Positions 28,201 through 36,294 of a stretch of DNA of 64,000 nucleotides are shown here, piece by piece; the stretch's first letter is position 1, and each line of letters begins with the position of its first letter. Source of the DNA: Sphingobacterium arenae. GTDB taxonomy: Bacteria; Bacteroidota; Bacteroidia; Sphingobacteriales; Sphingobacteriaceae. The notes beneath the pieces were generated by a model that searched no databases, was not told the DNA's origin, and saw nothing but the letters and a program-made list of their open reading frames with translations. The translations under genes and the position numbers were made by a program. The stretch lies in assembly GCF_014692505.1 (NCBI RefSeq), contig NZ_JACNYK010000006.1, forward strand, positions 124,001 through 188,000. Reading direction: 5' to 3'.

Positions 28201-29797
28201 AGGAGCTATTGGAAACCGAACGATTGGTACCGCTTCTGTAGGAGGAATGTTCATTGGGACATTATTTGGCGTAATTATTATTCCGGGATTATACGTGCTT
28301 TGTTCGCGGAAGAAAAAGGAAAAAAAGAAGAAGAAGATGACATCACAAGTAGCGACAGTATTCGTGCTAACTATGAGTTTGATTGTATCGTGTAGTGTAC
28401 CAAAGCAATTGGAAAAGGGGACACACGCTGAACTGCCGACGAGGTTTAAGCAAGATGATAGTCTGACGGCTGTAAATACGGACACGACATCAATTGCTTA
28501 CCAATCGTGGAAAGACGTTTTTACCGATCCTTACTTGAAAGAATTAATCGATTCTGCATTAGTTTATAATTATGATTTGCAGCAGGCTGTACAACGTATT
28601 GAAATTGCACAGGCAAGTTTTAAGCAAAGAAAAGCGGCTTTACTACCCAGCTTAGATTTGGCAGCCGAAGCAGGGTTGAGAAAGTACGGCTTCTATACCG
28701 AGGAGGGGATTGGTAATTATGATTCGAATTTTTCGGAAAATTTGAAAGATGATGAAAAAATACCGGAACCCGCTATCCCGGACTATTTTGTAGGCGTTCG
28801 TGCTTCCTGGGAGCTCGATTTATGGGGCAAGCTACGAGCACAGAAAAATGCTGCTTTTAATAGTTTACTGGCGGAGAATGAAGCCAGACGCCTGGTTGAG
28901 ACGGAGTTAGTTACGAATATTGCTTCGGCATATTACGAGTTGTTGAGCTTGGATGCGAAAATTAATGTTTTTAACAACAATATTGTACTGAATGAGCAAG
29001 CTTTGGAAATCACAGAATTACAAAAGGATGCGGGTCGGGCTACGCAGCTTGGTGTACAGCAGTTTAAAGCTTTTTTGGCAAATTCAAGAGCCGAACGTGA
29101 GCGGACTAGACAGGAAATTGTATTGTTGGAACATCATATTAATTACTTGACTGGACGTTTTAATGTACCGGTTCAAAGAACAGAAGCTGGTTTTGGCCAG
29201 CCTTTGTTTGAAAAATTGGATGTGGGGGCACCTTTTCAAATGCTTGCATTGCGACCGGATATTAGAGAAGCCTCGTTCCAACTTATCGGATCGGAGCAGG
29301 ATGTGAAATTTGCTAGGGCAGCATTCCTTCCCAGTGTTGTATTGTCTCCGTTTGTAGGCTTGCAAGCATTTAGCTTTAACAAGCTCGTCAACGTAGATAA
29401 ATCATTGACGTATGGTCTAGCTGGGGGGCTGACGGCACCTATTTTCAACCAGCGACAGTTGAAAAGCCAGTATGAAACTTACAAAGCAATGTATGGACTG
29501 CGTTTTTTGGAATATGAAAAGAGGGTGCTTAATGCCTATAACGAAGTGTCAAACGCCGTGAAAACACAAGATCATATTGAACAGCGGCAGCAATATGTGC
29601 AAGAGGAGGTAGAAGCACTCAAAGGAGCTGTAGCGGCAGCTAACGAACTGTTTATCGCCGGACGTGTATCCTATCTGGAAATTATTACAGCACAAAAAGA
29701 TGCGGTCGCTGCTGAATTAGATGAGGTAGAAGTACAGAAAGAAGAGCTGTTGAATGAAATTGTCATTTACAAGGCACTTGGGGGAGGTTGGCAATAG
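25220..29797 (+). CDS. RND multidrug efflux permease fused in frame to a TolC-type outer membrane lipoprotein
   Basis: One open frame of 1525 residues. Residues 1-1039 are an AcrB-type HAE1 pump: MFETYIKRPVLSLVISIF at the start, 12 membrane helices, two large periplasmic loops, Lys in LLGKNAILIVE, and RLRPILMTSFAII. In helix 4 the motif reads VVDNGIVVVEA, with Asp409 followed by Asn410, where AcrB has two aspartates. After helix 12 and a lysine-rich stretch, residues 1040-1525 form a complete OprM/TolC-family channel with its own lipoprotein signal (TMSLIVSC, Cys1058) and two coiled-coil repeats. The junction at 28319-28340 holds A7, the heptamer A-AAA-AAG in frame, and an ATGA. The two halves are normally separate genes, so the fusion is either real, a frameshift site or a sequencing error. 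Confidence 0.88.
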   Translation: MFETYIKRPVLSLVISIFITLLGLLALFTLPITQFPDIVPPSVVVTANYTGANAEVSTDAVAIPLERAINGVAGMTSMNTVSTNNGNTLIQVTFNVGVDPDIAAVNVQNRVTTVLDELPEEVIRAGVTTEKEVNSMLMYLNIYSTDETADERFIYNFTDINILKELKRIEGVGFAEIMGFKDYAMRVWLKPDRLASYQISTEEVIEALRRQNIEAAPGQTGIGSDKTVNMQQYVLRYPGRFTEPQEYANVPIRANSDGSILRVKDIAEVEFGSLEYEMASKADGRPSASIMMKQLPGSNAQDVIQRVKDRMEELKVMTFPPGMEYSMGYDVSRFLDASMSSVIKTLIEAFILVFLVVFIFLQDFRATIIPILAVPVSLIGALFFMMMMGFSINLLTLFALVLAIGIVVDNGIVVVEAVFAKMEEEHLPPMEATLAAMKEVGSAVIAITLVMSAVFIPVAFLSGPVGVFYRQFSLTLAAAIVISGINALTLTPALCALILRSPHDKKESNSWLSKFFKKFNASYDKTAGSYRKLLTRIAGRRMVTVGMLIFFFVATWGASSILPSGFIPTEDQGMVYVNVTTPPGATVDRTERALNEVGEIARGLESVETVSTLAGYSLLTEVSGASYGMGMINLKPWDERNVTVDDVMRELQQLTAHIADAEIEFFPPPTVPGFGNASGFELRLLDRSGNEDLNRTADVVEEFITALNNSEAIEGVSSSFDVSFPQYMLEVDYDMAAKRGISVENAMTTLQTLMGSFYATNFIRYGQMYKVMVQADPHYRQRPEDVLNLFVKTADGEMVPYSSFIQMRRIYGPEQITRYNMFTSAMLNGQPAAGFSTGQAIETIQELAEQLPQGYVIEWAGMTREQVISGNQAIYIFALCLVFVYLLLSAQYESFLLPLPVILGLPAGIFGSFLFLKLLGLENDIYAQVALVMLIGLLGKNAILIVEYAVLKQKQGMSVLQAAIEGAYVRLRPILMTSFAIIAGLIPLMLASGAGAIGNRTIGTASVGGMFIGTLFGVIIIPGLYVLCSRKKKEKKKKKMTSQVATVFVLTMSLIVSCSVPKQLEKGTHAELPTRFKQDDSLTAVNTDTTSIAYQSWKDVFTDPYLKELIDSALVYNYDLQQAVQRIEIAQASFKQRKAALLPSLDLAAEAGLRKYGFYTEEGIGNYDSNFSENLKDDEKIPEPAIPDYFVGVRASWELDLWGKLRAQKNAAFNSLLAENEARRLVETELVTNIASAYYELLSLDAKINVFNNNIVLNEQALEITELQKDAGRATQLGVQQFKAFLANSRAERERTRQEIVLLEHHINYLTGRFNVPVQRTEAGFGQPLFEKLDVGAPFQMLALRPDIREASFQLIGSEQDVKFARAAFLPSVVLSPFVGLQAFSFNKLVNVDKSLTYGLAGGLTAPIFNQRQLKSQYETYKAMYGLRFLEYEKRVLNAYNEVSNAVKTQDHIEQRQQYVQEEVEALKGAVAAANELFIAGRVSYLEIITAQKDAVAAELDEVEVQKEELLNEIVIYKALGGGWQ

Positions 29798-29803
29798 GAA
29801 GTA

Positions 29804-30598
29804 CTAGAGTTCTTCTTTCAATATTTTTTCGAGTTCTTCAGGGCTGAGGTTCATATTGACGTTCCCATCTTTTGTAAATGATATTTCGCCAGTTTCTTCG
29901 GACACAATAACGGCAATTGCCTCTGAAACCTCGGTGACACCGATTGCTGCTCGGTGGCGTAATCCAAACTGAGGGGGAAGATCTTCACTATCTGATAATG
30001 GTAAAACACAGCTTGCTGTCATGATGCGAAAGTCAACAATAACGACGGCGCCATCATGCAGCGGGCTGTTTTTAAAAAAAATACTCTCCAACAAACGTTT
30101 GGACACGGGTGCGTCGATATATTCCCCGCTGGATTGATAATATTCTTCGTCAAAGTAACGGGAAAAAACCAAGAGGGCACCAGTCCGGGAGCGAGACATG
30201 CTACGGCAGGCATCGATAATTGGCTTTATTTGTTCCCCATTGTCCATTTGGGCTGTTTTTTTTGTGTTTAAAAACGACCAAAAGAACTTCTTTCGCCGAA
30301 GAGAAATATTTTTTCCGATGTGGATTAAAAAACGTCGTATTTCCTGCTGAAAAACAACAATTAACGCAATGGAACCGACGGAGATGAAACCGCCGAAGAT
30401 TTCCGTAAGCAGACGCATTTCCATTTGTTTAACAACCAAGTAGATGCCGTAGAAAAGGGCTATTCCTATTAGGATATTAACAGCAATCGTACCCTTTATC
30501 AAGCTATAGATATAATAGATGATAATGGCTACTAGAAAAATATCAATGATATCCAGTAGTCGAAAACCGCTGAGAATGTTTGGATCAAAATTGTTCAT
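29804..30598 (-). CDS. cdaA: Diadenylate cyclase (c-di-AMP synthase, CdaA type)
   Basis: A membrane-bound enzyme that condenses two ATP to the second messenger c-di-AMP. It has three N-terminal helices (about 15-35, 38-57, 68-86) and a cytoplasmic DisA_N domain. The catalytic motifs are DGA at 182-184 (SPLHDGAVVIVD) and RHR at 214-216 (FGLRHRAAIGV). The 264 residues are typical. The usual cdaR and glmM partners of Firmicutes are absent here, as expected outside that phylum. It is convergent with the efflux operon (6 bases between stops) and divergent from nagB. Confidence 0.93.
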   Translation of the reverse strand: MNNFDPNILSGFRLLDIIDIFLVAIIIYYIYSLIKGTIAVNILIGIALFYGIYLVVKQMEMRLLTEIFGGFISVGSIALIVVFQQEIRRFLIHIGKNISLRRKKFFWSFLNTKKTAQMDNGEQIKPIIDACRSMSRSRTGALLVFSRYFDEEYYQSSGEYIDAPVSKRLLESIFFKNSPLHDGAVVIVDFRIMTASCVLPLSDSEDLPPQFGLRHRAAIGVTEVSEAIAVIVSEETGEISFTKDGNVNMNLSPEELEKILKEEL

Positions 30599-30728
30599 TA
30601 TCTTTTTGCAATTTAAGATTTTTTTTGGATTTTCTTAAAAGGTTGTTCGCGCATTTTATACCGCTTGGTTTGTTTTCTGTTACTTTGCTCCTTATCTTTA
30701 GAAAAGAGAATTTAAGCAAGTATTTATT

Positions 30729-31529
30729 ATGTCACACACCTTTCCTCAGGAAAAATTTAATGCTGATCATCCCGTTATTTCGGTTTATCCAGATGCGAAA
30801 ACAGCCTCGATTGATGTTGCTCAACGTATTGCGTCGCTAGTTCGAGCAAAGCAGCGCGAAGCTGAACAGGTTGTTTTGGGTCTGGCAACGGGATCGACTC
30901 CGATGTATGTTTATGAAGAACTTGTCCGTTTACATCGAGAAGATGGACTGAGTTTTAGAAATGTGGTTTCTTTTAATCTTGATGAATATTATCCGATGCA
31001 GCCCGATTCACAGCAGAGTTATGTCACTTTTATGAAGAAACACCTGTTTGATCATATTGATATCCAACCAGATAATGTTCATATTCCAGACGGAACTCTA
31101 CCGAAGGAAAAGATTAAGGAATATTGTTTGGCCTACGAAAATAAGATCGCTGCATTCGGGGGGATAGATATTCAGCTTTTAGGCATCGGTCGGACGGGAC
31201 ACATTGGCTTTAATGAGCCGGGGGCAGAACGCTATTCAAAAACACGTTTGGTGGAGCTGAATGATGTGACACGTACAGATGCGGCATCTACCTTTGGTGG
31301 TAAAGAATATACACCTACGGAAGCGATTACCATGGGTATTGATACGATATTGGCGGCTAAGAAAATTATGTTGATGGCTTGGGGGACGGGGAAAGCAGAA
31401 ATCGTTAAAAAAACGATGGAAAGTGAGATTACGGCAGAAATACCGGCCACGTTTTTGAAGACCTGTGAACAGGTGGAGTTTGTATTAGATAGTGAAGCGG
31501 CTTCTTCTTTGGCGAATTTGGAAGTATAA
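30729..31529 (+). CDS. Glucosamine-6-phosphate deaminase-like protein (NagB family, altered active site)
   Basis: A 266-residue NagB/6-phosphogluconolactonase-fold protein. The phosphate loop GLATGSTP (51-58), Asp85 in SFNLDEYYP, His158 and Glu163 (GHIGFNEPG) match NagB residues. However, the position of E. coli Asp141 is Thr156 (GIGRTGHIG instead of the usual N-D-G-H). The sequence resembles the deaminase half of the two-domain NagB-LmbE proteins of Bacteroidetes, yet no LmbE domain follows. It may act on glucosamine 6-phosphate or another amino-sugar phosphate; the assignment to the family is firm, the reaction is not. It is followed by pdxJ after 22 bases. Confidence 0.8.
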   Translation: MSHTFPQEKFNADHPVISVYPDAKTASIDVAQRIASLVRAKQREAEQVVLGLATGSTPMYVYEELVRLHREDGLSFRNVVSFNLDEYYPMQPDSQQSYVTFMKKHLFDHIDIQPDNVHIPDGTLPKEKIKEYCLAYENKIAAFGGIDIQLLGIGRTGHIGFNEPGAERYSKTRLVELNDVTRTDAASTFGGKEYTPTEAITMGIDTILAAKKIMLMAWGTGKAEIVKKTMESEITAEIPATFLKTCEQVEFVLDSEAASSLANLEV

Positions 31530-31551
31530 TTTTAACTGTTCGAAAAAAAGT

Positions 31552-32274
31552 ATGATGACAAAGTTATCGGTAAATATTAATAAAATTGCGACACTACGAA
31601 ATTCCAGAGGTGGAAATATTCCCAACGTAGTTGCCGCGGCATTGGCCTGCGAGCGTTTTGGAGCACAAGGGATTACTGTACATCCACGCCCAGATGAACG
31701 GCATATACGCTATCAAGATGTTTATGACCTCAAGACGGAGATTACTACGGAATTCAATATAGAGGGAAATTGCCAAGAGCCTAAGTTTGTGGACTTGGTA
31801 TTGGCGAATAAGCCAACACAGGTAACTTTGGTCCCAGATTCGCTTGATCAGATAACATCCAATCACGGCTGGAATACCATACAAAACCGAGCCTATTTGA
31901 AAGATATGGTAAAACGCTTCCAAGATAGCGGAATTCGTGTATCTATTTTTGTAGATCCCGACGAGGAGATGGTAGAGGGGGCAGCAGAGACGGGAACCGA
32001 TAGAATTGAGCTTTATACGGAAGCCTATGCAGCGGAGTTTGGTTATGATGATCAAAAAGCTATAGCACCTTATATAAGAGCCGCTAGAAAAGCGCAAGAA
32101 GTAGGGCTTGGATTAAATGCTGGTCACGACTTGGATCTTCATAACCTTAAATATTTTAACGAGCATATTCCCGGACTTTTGGAAGTTAGCATTGGCCACG
32201 CACTTATAGCCGATGCGTTGTATCTGGGATTGGAAGAGACAATAAAGCGATATTTAGCTGCTCTAAAAGTATAA
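31552..32274 (+). CDS. pdxJ: Pyridoxine 5'-phosphate synthase
   Basis: The last step of the DXP-dependent vitamin B6 pathway: it joins 1-deoxyxylulose 5-phosphate and 3-amino-2-oxopropyl phosphate to pyridoxine 5'-phosphate. The 240-residue barrel has the family motifs LSVNINKIATLRNSRGG near the N-terminus, GITVHPRPDERHIR, and GLNAGHDLDLHN with EVSIGHALIADAL at the C-terminus. I start it at the ATG ATG pair at 31552 rather than at an upstream in-frame codon that would overlap the nagB-like gene. A shared transcript with that gene is likely. Confidence 0.96.
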   Translation: MMTKLSVNINKIATLRNSRGGNIPNVVAAALACERFGAQGITVHPRPDERHIRYQDVYDLKTEITTEFNIEGNCQEPKFVDLVLANKPTQVTLVPDSLDQITSNHGWNTIQNRAYLKDMVKRFQDSGIRVSIFVDPDEEMVEGAAETGTDRIELYTEAYAAEFGYDDQKAIAPYIRAARKAQEVGLGLNAGHDLDLHNLKYFNEHIPGLLEVSIGHALIADALYLGLEETIKRYLAALKV

Positions 32275-32286
32275 AGTATTTAAAAG

Positions 32287-32340
32287 ACCCGTACTGGATA
32301 ATGTATGTTTCTATTACACATGTCGCGCAGTACGGGTTTT
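32287..32340. terminator. Bidirectional terminator between pdxJ and lepB
   Basis: ACCCGTACTG (32287-32296) and CAGTACGGGT (32328-32337) are perfect 10-base complements, flanked by A residues on one side and TTTT on the other. It serves both convergent genes. Confidence 0.8.
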
Positions 32341-32344
32341 GCTG

Positions 32345-33835
32345 TTAATGAATTCCTTTGAAGATCCTGTTCCAACGTATTTTAGAAAGGAATGTTCCCT
32401 TTTCATCCCAACTCATCCAAGTAAATAGTGCTTTACCGACGATATGATCTTCTGGAACAAAACCCCATGAACGGGAGTCTAATGAGTTATGCCTGTTATC
32501 CCCCATCATCCAATAGTAGTTTTGTTTAAAGGTATAGCTCGTTGCTTTCTCGCCGTTGATGTAATAGTCGTTTGCTTTTTTCTCTAGGGTATTGCCTTCA
32601 TAGTCACGTATGGCGCGTCCATAGAGTGGAATGGTGAGAGAATCCAAAGTTATTGTCCAATCTTTAGCAGGAATGGTAAGCGGCCCGAAATTGTCAATAC
32701 TCCAACTGTAGTGTTTGTCGTGGGGGTATGCAATTGTGCTATCATCGACGATCATTTCTACGTCTTTCACATTTCCCCAATTTTTAATCATTTCGGCTTG
32801 ATTTACAGTTATATGCATCATGAAAACGCTCGGGTCAGACATTTGCTGAAAATCAATACGTAAATCATGCATCCTTTCGCGGTTGAGACCGGACCCATCC
32901 GTGTAAACAAAATAAGCGTGTTGCATTTCTGGAGGTGTAAATGCGGGCTCTCCATTAATCAGTAGTTTTGCCCGTTCTAGTGATACAACATCACCGGGCA
33001 TTCCAACACAACGTTTGATATAATTTTCACGCTTGTCTATAGGACGGGTTACGATGGTAAATTGGTTGTGCACCGTTTCTTTTCCCATGTTTCGCACGAG
33101 GTCAGAATAGGTTGTTTCTTGGTATTCTAACGCTACAGTGTCTCCTGCCGGAAAATTGAACACGACCACATCATTCCGCTCGATTTTTTGAAAACCGGGT
33201 AAGCGTTTGTAAGGTAGCTGTATGACTTCAGAATATGCTTTACCTCCTGTTACGGGCATCGTGTGATGTGCGAACGGGAAGGCGATAGGAGTAATCGGAA
33301 TTCGAGGGCCATAGTTTAGTTTGCTTACAAATAAAAAATCGCCAATCAAAAGACTGCGTTCCATCGATCCGGTAGGGATCATATAAGCCTCGATGAGAAA
33401 ACCCCGAATCAACGATGCTGCTATCGTTGCAAAGATAATGGCATCTGCCCACTCTCGTGCGACTGATTTTTTGTAAGGGTATTTTTTATGGAATTCTTCT
33501 GTGTTAGACTGCCCTAGATATTTTACATTGGGATCTCTTCCCCATAAAGGTAGGAATATAAAAGGGAATAGCACGCCGACAACGGTTTCCCAAAAGCGAC
33601 GCTTCCCGAAACCTTTTAGGAAATCGAGATACAGACCATAAAAAATAAAAATATTGACAATAGGTACTAAAAGAAGAATAACCCACCAAGTCGGGCGAGC
33701 CGTTAATTGCGCCATGATGTACTCTCTATAAAACGGAATAATAGCTTCCCAACCCTGCTTTCCAGCCTTTCTGAATAGCAGCCACAATCCGTATAGTGTG
33801 GCAATCGTTAATATGGCGAAAATGATATAATACAT
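32345..33835 (-). CDS. lepB: Signal peptidase I (long Bacteroidetes form)
   Basis: This enzyme cleaves signal peptides from exported proteins on the outer face of the inner membrane. The catalytic Ser157 lies in MIPTGSMERSL and the general base Lys274 in NYIKRCVGMPGD. The C-terminal box GDNRHNSLDSRSWGFVPEDH is also present. At 496 residues it is longer than the classical enzyme: two extra helices lie in the N-terminal 100 residues, and an insertion separates the Ser and Lys boxes, as is common in this phylum. It is the last gene of the parA-parB-DUF5683-dapB-lepB operon, 8 bases after dapB. Confidence 0.95.
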   Translation of the reverse strand: MYYIIFAILTIATLYGLWLLFRKAGKQGWEAIIPFYREYIMAQLTARPTWWVILLLVPIVNIFIFYGLYLDFLKGFGKRRFWETVVGVLFPFIFLPLWGRDPNVKYLGQSNTEEFHKKYPYKKSVAREWADAIIFATIAASLIRGFLIEAYMIPTGSMERSLLIGDFLFVSKLNYGPRIPITPIAFPFAHHTMPVTGGKAYSEVIQLPYKRLPGFQKIERNDVVVFNFPAGDTVALEYQETTYSDLVRNMGKETVHNQFTIVTRPIDKRENYIKRCVGMPGDVVSLERAKLLINGEPAFTPPEMQHAYFVYTDGSGLNRERMHDLRIDFQQMSDPSVFMMHITVNQAEMIKNWGNVKDVEMIVDDSTIAYPHDKHYSWSIDNFGPLTIPAKDWTITLDSLTIPLYGRAIRDYEGNTLEKKANDYYINGEKATSYTFKQNYYWMMGDNRHNSLDSRSWGFVPEDHIVGKALFTWMSWDEKGTFLSKIRWNRIFKGIH

Positions 33836-33843
33836 ATTGGTTA

Positions 33844-34584
33844 TTAAATAAAGTCAAACATCTCTGTTACTTGATAAAATCCTTTTTTATCTTGCACCCA
33901 TTCTGCGGCAACCACTGCGCCCAAAGCGAATCCGGCACGACTGTGTGCGGTATGTTTAAATTCGATCTGATCAACTTCCGAACTATACAAAACAGTATGT
34001 GTGCCGGGAACTTCTTCTATACGATGACTTTCAATCAGTAACTCATCTTGTTTTGGAATCACTTCTTCCCCCTCACCAATGACATCATTCACCCATTTTA
34101 TTTTGCTGGGTGTGTTTTCTAAAATTCCTTCCGCGATGGTAATTGCGGTCCCGCTTGGAGCGTCGAGCTTGTGGATATGGTGTATTTCTTCCACCTGAAC
34201 GTCATATTGCTTGTAGGGGCTCATCGCTTTTGCTAGAAGTTTATTGACATGGAAAAAAACGTTTACGCCTATACTAAAATTTGAACCATACAGCATCGTT
34301 TGGTTTTCATCTTCGCATATCGATTTTACTTCATCCAAATGGTCATACCAACCGGTGGTACCAACGACTATAGGCACATTTGCTTCAAAGCACAAATGAA
34401 TATTGTCCAGTGCTGCTGCAGGTTCACTGAAATCTATGGCGACGTCTGCTTCAGCAATATCATTCGCAGAAATGGATTCACGGTTATCTTTATCGATAAT
34501 GAGAAAAATTTCGTGTCCACGCTTCATTGCAAATTTTTCGATAAGCTGGCCCATTTTTCCGTAACCTAAAATTACTACTTTCAT
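33844..34584 (-). CDS. dapB: 4-hydroxy-tetrahydrodipicolinate reductase
   Basis: This NAD(P)H-dependent enzyme works in lysine and diaminopimelate synthesis and so feeds peptidoglycan. The Rossmann motif is GYGKMGQL (7-14). The catalytic segment EEIHHIHKLDAPSGTA carries His135/His136, His138 and Lys139, with the substrate-binding SGTA following. It has 246 residues, a little shorter than the E. coli enzyme. It is encoded between DUF5683 and lepB with short gaps (12 and 8 bases). Confidence 0.95.
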   Translation of the reverse strand: MKVVILGYGKMGQLIEKFAMKRGHEIFLIIDKDNRESISANDIAEADVAIDFSEPAAALDNIHLCFEANVPIVVGTTGWYDHLDEVKSICEDENQTMLYGSNFSIGVNVFFHVNKLLAKAMSPYKQYDVQVEEIHHIHKLDAPSGTAITIAEGILENTPSKIKWVNDVIGEGEEVIPKQDELLIESHRIEEVPGTHTVLYSSEVDQIEFKHTAHSRAGFALGAVVAAEWVQDKKGFYQVTEMFDFI

Positions 34585-34596
34585 TAACTGGCTAAT

Positions 34597-35376
34597 TTAA
34601 TTTAAATTCATTGTAAGTTTGATTCCCGGCGCTACGCCAAACCCTCCCAAAGCGTGTGAGCCTATGTGTGTTGTATTTATACTAGGCATAAGCGTAGGAC
34701 GAACACGCATCGTCATGTCGGAACCGATATTCCATCTATATTTTAACATAGAATCCACGTAGGCTTCTACAACATTTAATCCCCAAAAACCGGCTGTAAT
34801 AAGAATGGTCAAATCTCGGTTTCTACGTCCATAATCTTTTTGTTGTACCAAGCCTTGTGTTCCCCAGTTAATGAGATCGGGATCATTCGGCGCATCGTTG
34901 TATTTTATACGATAATCCAATTCATCCAGGAATTTTTTATAATACCACTGCCAGTAATCAAATACTACATATCCGGTGATCAACCCACCGTATATGATGG
35001 GGACTTTGACCCACCACAACCCTTTATTAGTATATTGTCCCCAGCCCGGTAAAATCAAAGAACGTTTCCATGCTGTGCGGGAAATCTGCTCAATTTCCAA
35101 TCGAGCGGAATCCTTTTTGATGTCTTTATAATAATATTTTTCCCGTTCTTTTTCTGCTTTTTCCCTTGCTCTGCGTTCTTTTCTGGTCTCTTTTTTTATA
35201 GTGTCCTGCGCCGCTTCCACGGAGTCTACGGATCGATCTAAAGTATCCTGAAGTGCCTTTTCCTTTTTCACAGTATCTATTGCCGTATCTGCGCCTTTTA
35301 CTATTGAATCCTGCTCTTGCGCCCATAGGTTAAGTGAGGCAGAAATGCTTAAGAACAATATAAATATGTAACGCAT
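34597..35376 (-). CDS. DUF5683 domain-containing membrane protein
   Basis: The 259 residues begin with a signal peptide (MRYIFILFLSISASLNLWAQ). A charged, Asp/Lys/Glu-rich linker follows (about 21-95) with long basic and acidic stretches. The DUF5683 domain comes next, with WKRSLILPGWGQYTNKGLWWVK and two or three hydrophobic helices. The function is unknown. The gene starts on the last base of parB and its place between parB and dapB is conserved in Bacteroidetes, which may point to a role in the envelope during cell division or growth. Confidence 0.85.
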   Translation of the reverse strand: MRYIFILFLSISASLNLWAQEQDSIVKGADTAIDTVKKEKALQDTLDRSVDSVEAAQDTIKKETRKERRAREKAEKEREKYYYKDIKKDSARLEIEQISRTAWKRSLILPGWGQYTNKGLWWVKVPIIYGGLITGYVVFDYWQWYYKKFLDELDYRIKYNDAPNDPDLINWGTQGLVQQKDYGRRNRDLTILITAGFWGLNVVEAYVDSMLKYRWNIGSDMTMRVRPTLMPSINTTHIGSHALGGFGVAPGIKLTMNLN

Positions 35377-36293
35377 TACCAGTCCAATAATTCTAAGATG
35401 CGACTTAGGTCGTCTTCACTCTCAAAAGGAATTTCAATAGCTCCTTTACCTCTGTTGTTTTTCAAGTTTAGCTTTACACGTGTAGAGAACCTAGAGGCTA
35501 GATCATCCTCAATTTTTTGGTACTGAAAGTCCAATTGCTTCCCTACAGGGGCTTTCTTCGGCTTGCTCTGTTGTTGTATATTACGGACTAAAATCTCTGC
35601 CATCCGTACCGAAAGTCCCTTGTCGATAATTTCCTGATAGACATAGAGCTGCTTTTCGATTTCGCCTACATTGATTAGTGCACGTGCATGCCCCATAGAA
35701 ATCTGTCCATCACGAATACCTGCCTGGATGACGGGAGGTAATTTCAACAAACGAAGATAGTTCGTTACGGTCGAGCGATTTTTACTTACTCGCTCACCGA
35801 GTTCTTCTTGTTTAAGATTACATTCTTCAATCATGCGTTGGAAGCTCAATGCAACTTCAATGGCGTTGAGGTTTTCGCGCTGGATATTCTCGATAAGTGC
35901 CATTTCCAGCATTTGCTGATCATTGGCTGTACGCACATAGGCAGGAATATCATCAATTCCGGCTATTTTTGCGGCTCGTAAACGGCGCTCACCACTAATT
36001 AATTGATATTCATTTTTTCCTACCTGACGTACGGTAATGGGCTGGATTAGTCCCTGTACTTTAATAGATTCCGAAAGCTCCTGCAACGCTTGCTCATCGA
36101 AGTCTGTACGGGGTTGGAAGGGGTTAACGGCAACTTGGCTAACCTTAATAAAATTGATGCTGCCCGCAGCCGTATTGGTATTTTCTTTTGCGACAGAATC
36201 TGCTTTGCCTGCGTTCTTTGTCACTTGTAGATCGTCTCCTTGCAATAGCGCACCCAAGCCCTTTCCTAATCCTGTTTTTCTTTGTACTGCCAT
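35376..36293 (-). CDS. parB: Chromosome partitioning protein ParB
   Basis: The CTP-hydrolysing DNA clamp that loads at parS sites and spreads along the origin region. The 305 residues start with a short basic tail (RKTGLGKGLGALLQ). The ParB/Srx domain follows, with NPFQPRTDFDEQALQELSES and the CTP-binding GERRLRAAK. A helix-turn-helix (LGERVSKNRSTVTNYLRLL) and a C-terminal dimer domain complete it. It is encoded 1 base after parA. Together with ParA and ParB-parS it segregates the chromosome, so the replication origin may lie near this window. Confidence 0.96.
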   Translation of the reverse strand: MAVQRKTGLGKGLGALLQGDDLQVTKNAGKADSVAKENTNTAAGSINFIKVSQVAVNPFQPRTDFDEQALQELSESIKVQGLIQPITVRQVGKNEYQLISGERRLRAAKIAGIDDIPAYVRTANDQQMLEMALIENIQRENLNAIEVALSFQRMIEECNLKQEELGERVSKNRSTVTNYLRLLKLPPVIQAGIRDGQISMGHARALINVGEIEKQLYVYQEIIDKGLSVRMAEILVRNIQQQSKPKKAPVGKQLDFQYQKIEDDLASRFSTRVKLNLKNNRGKGAIEIPFESEDDLSRILELLDW

Positions 36294-36294
36294 A

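Noticed and set aside
35472..35482. TACACGTGTA palindrome inside parB as a possible parS
   Set aside because: It shares only the CACGTG core with parS and both flanks differ from the consensus.
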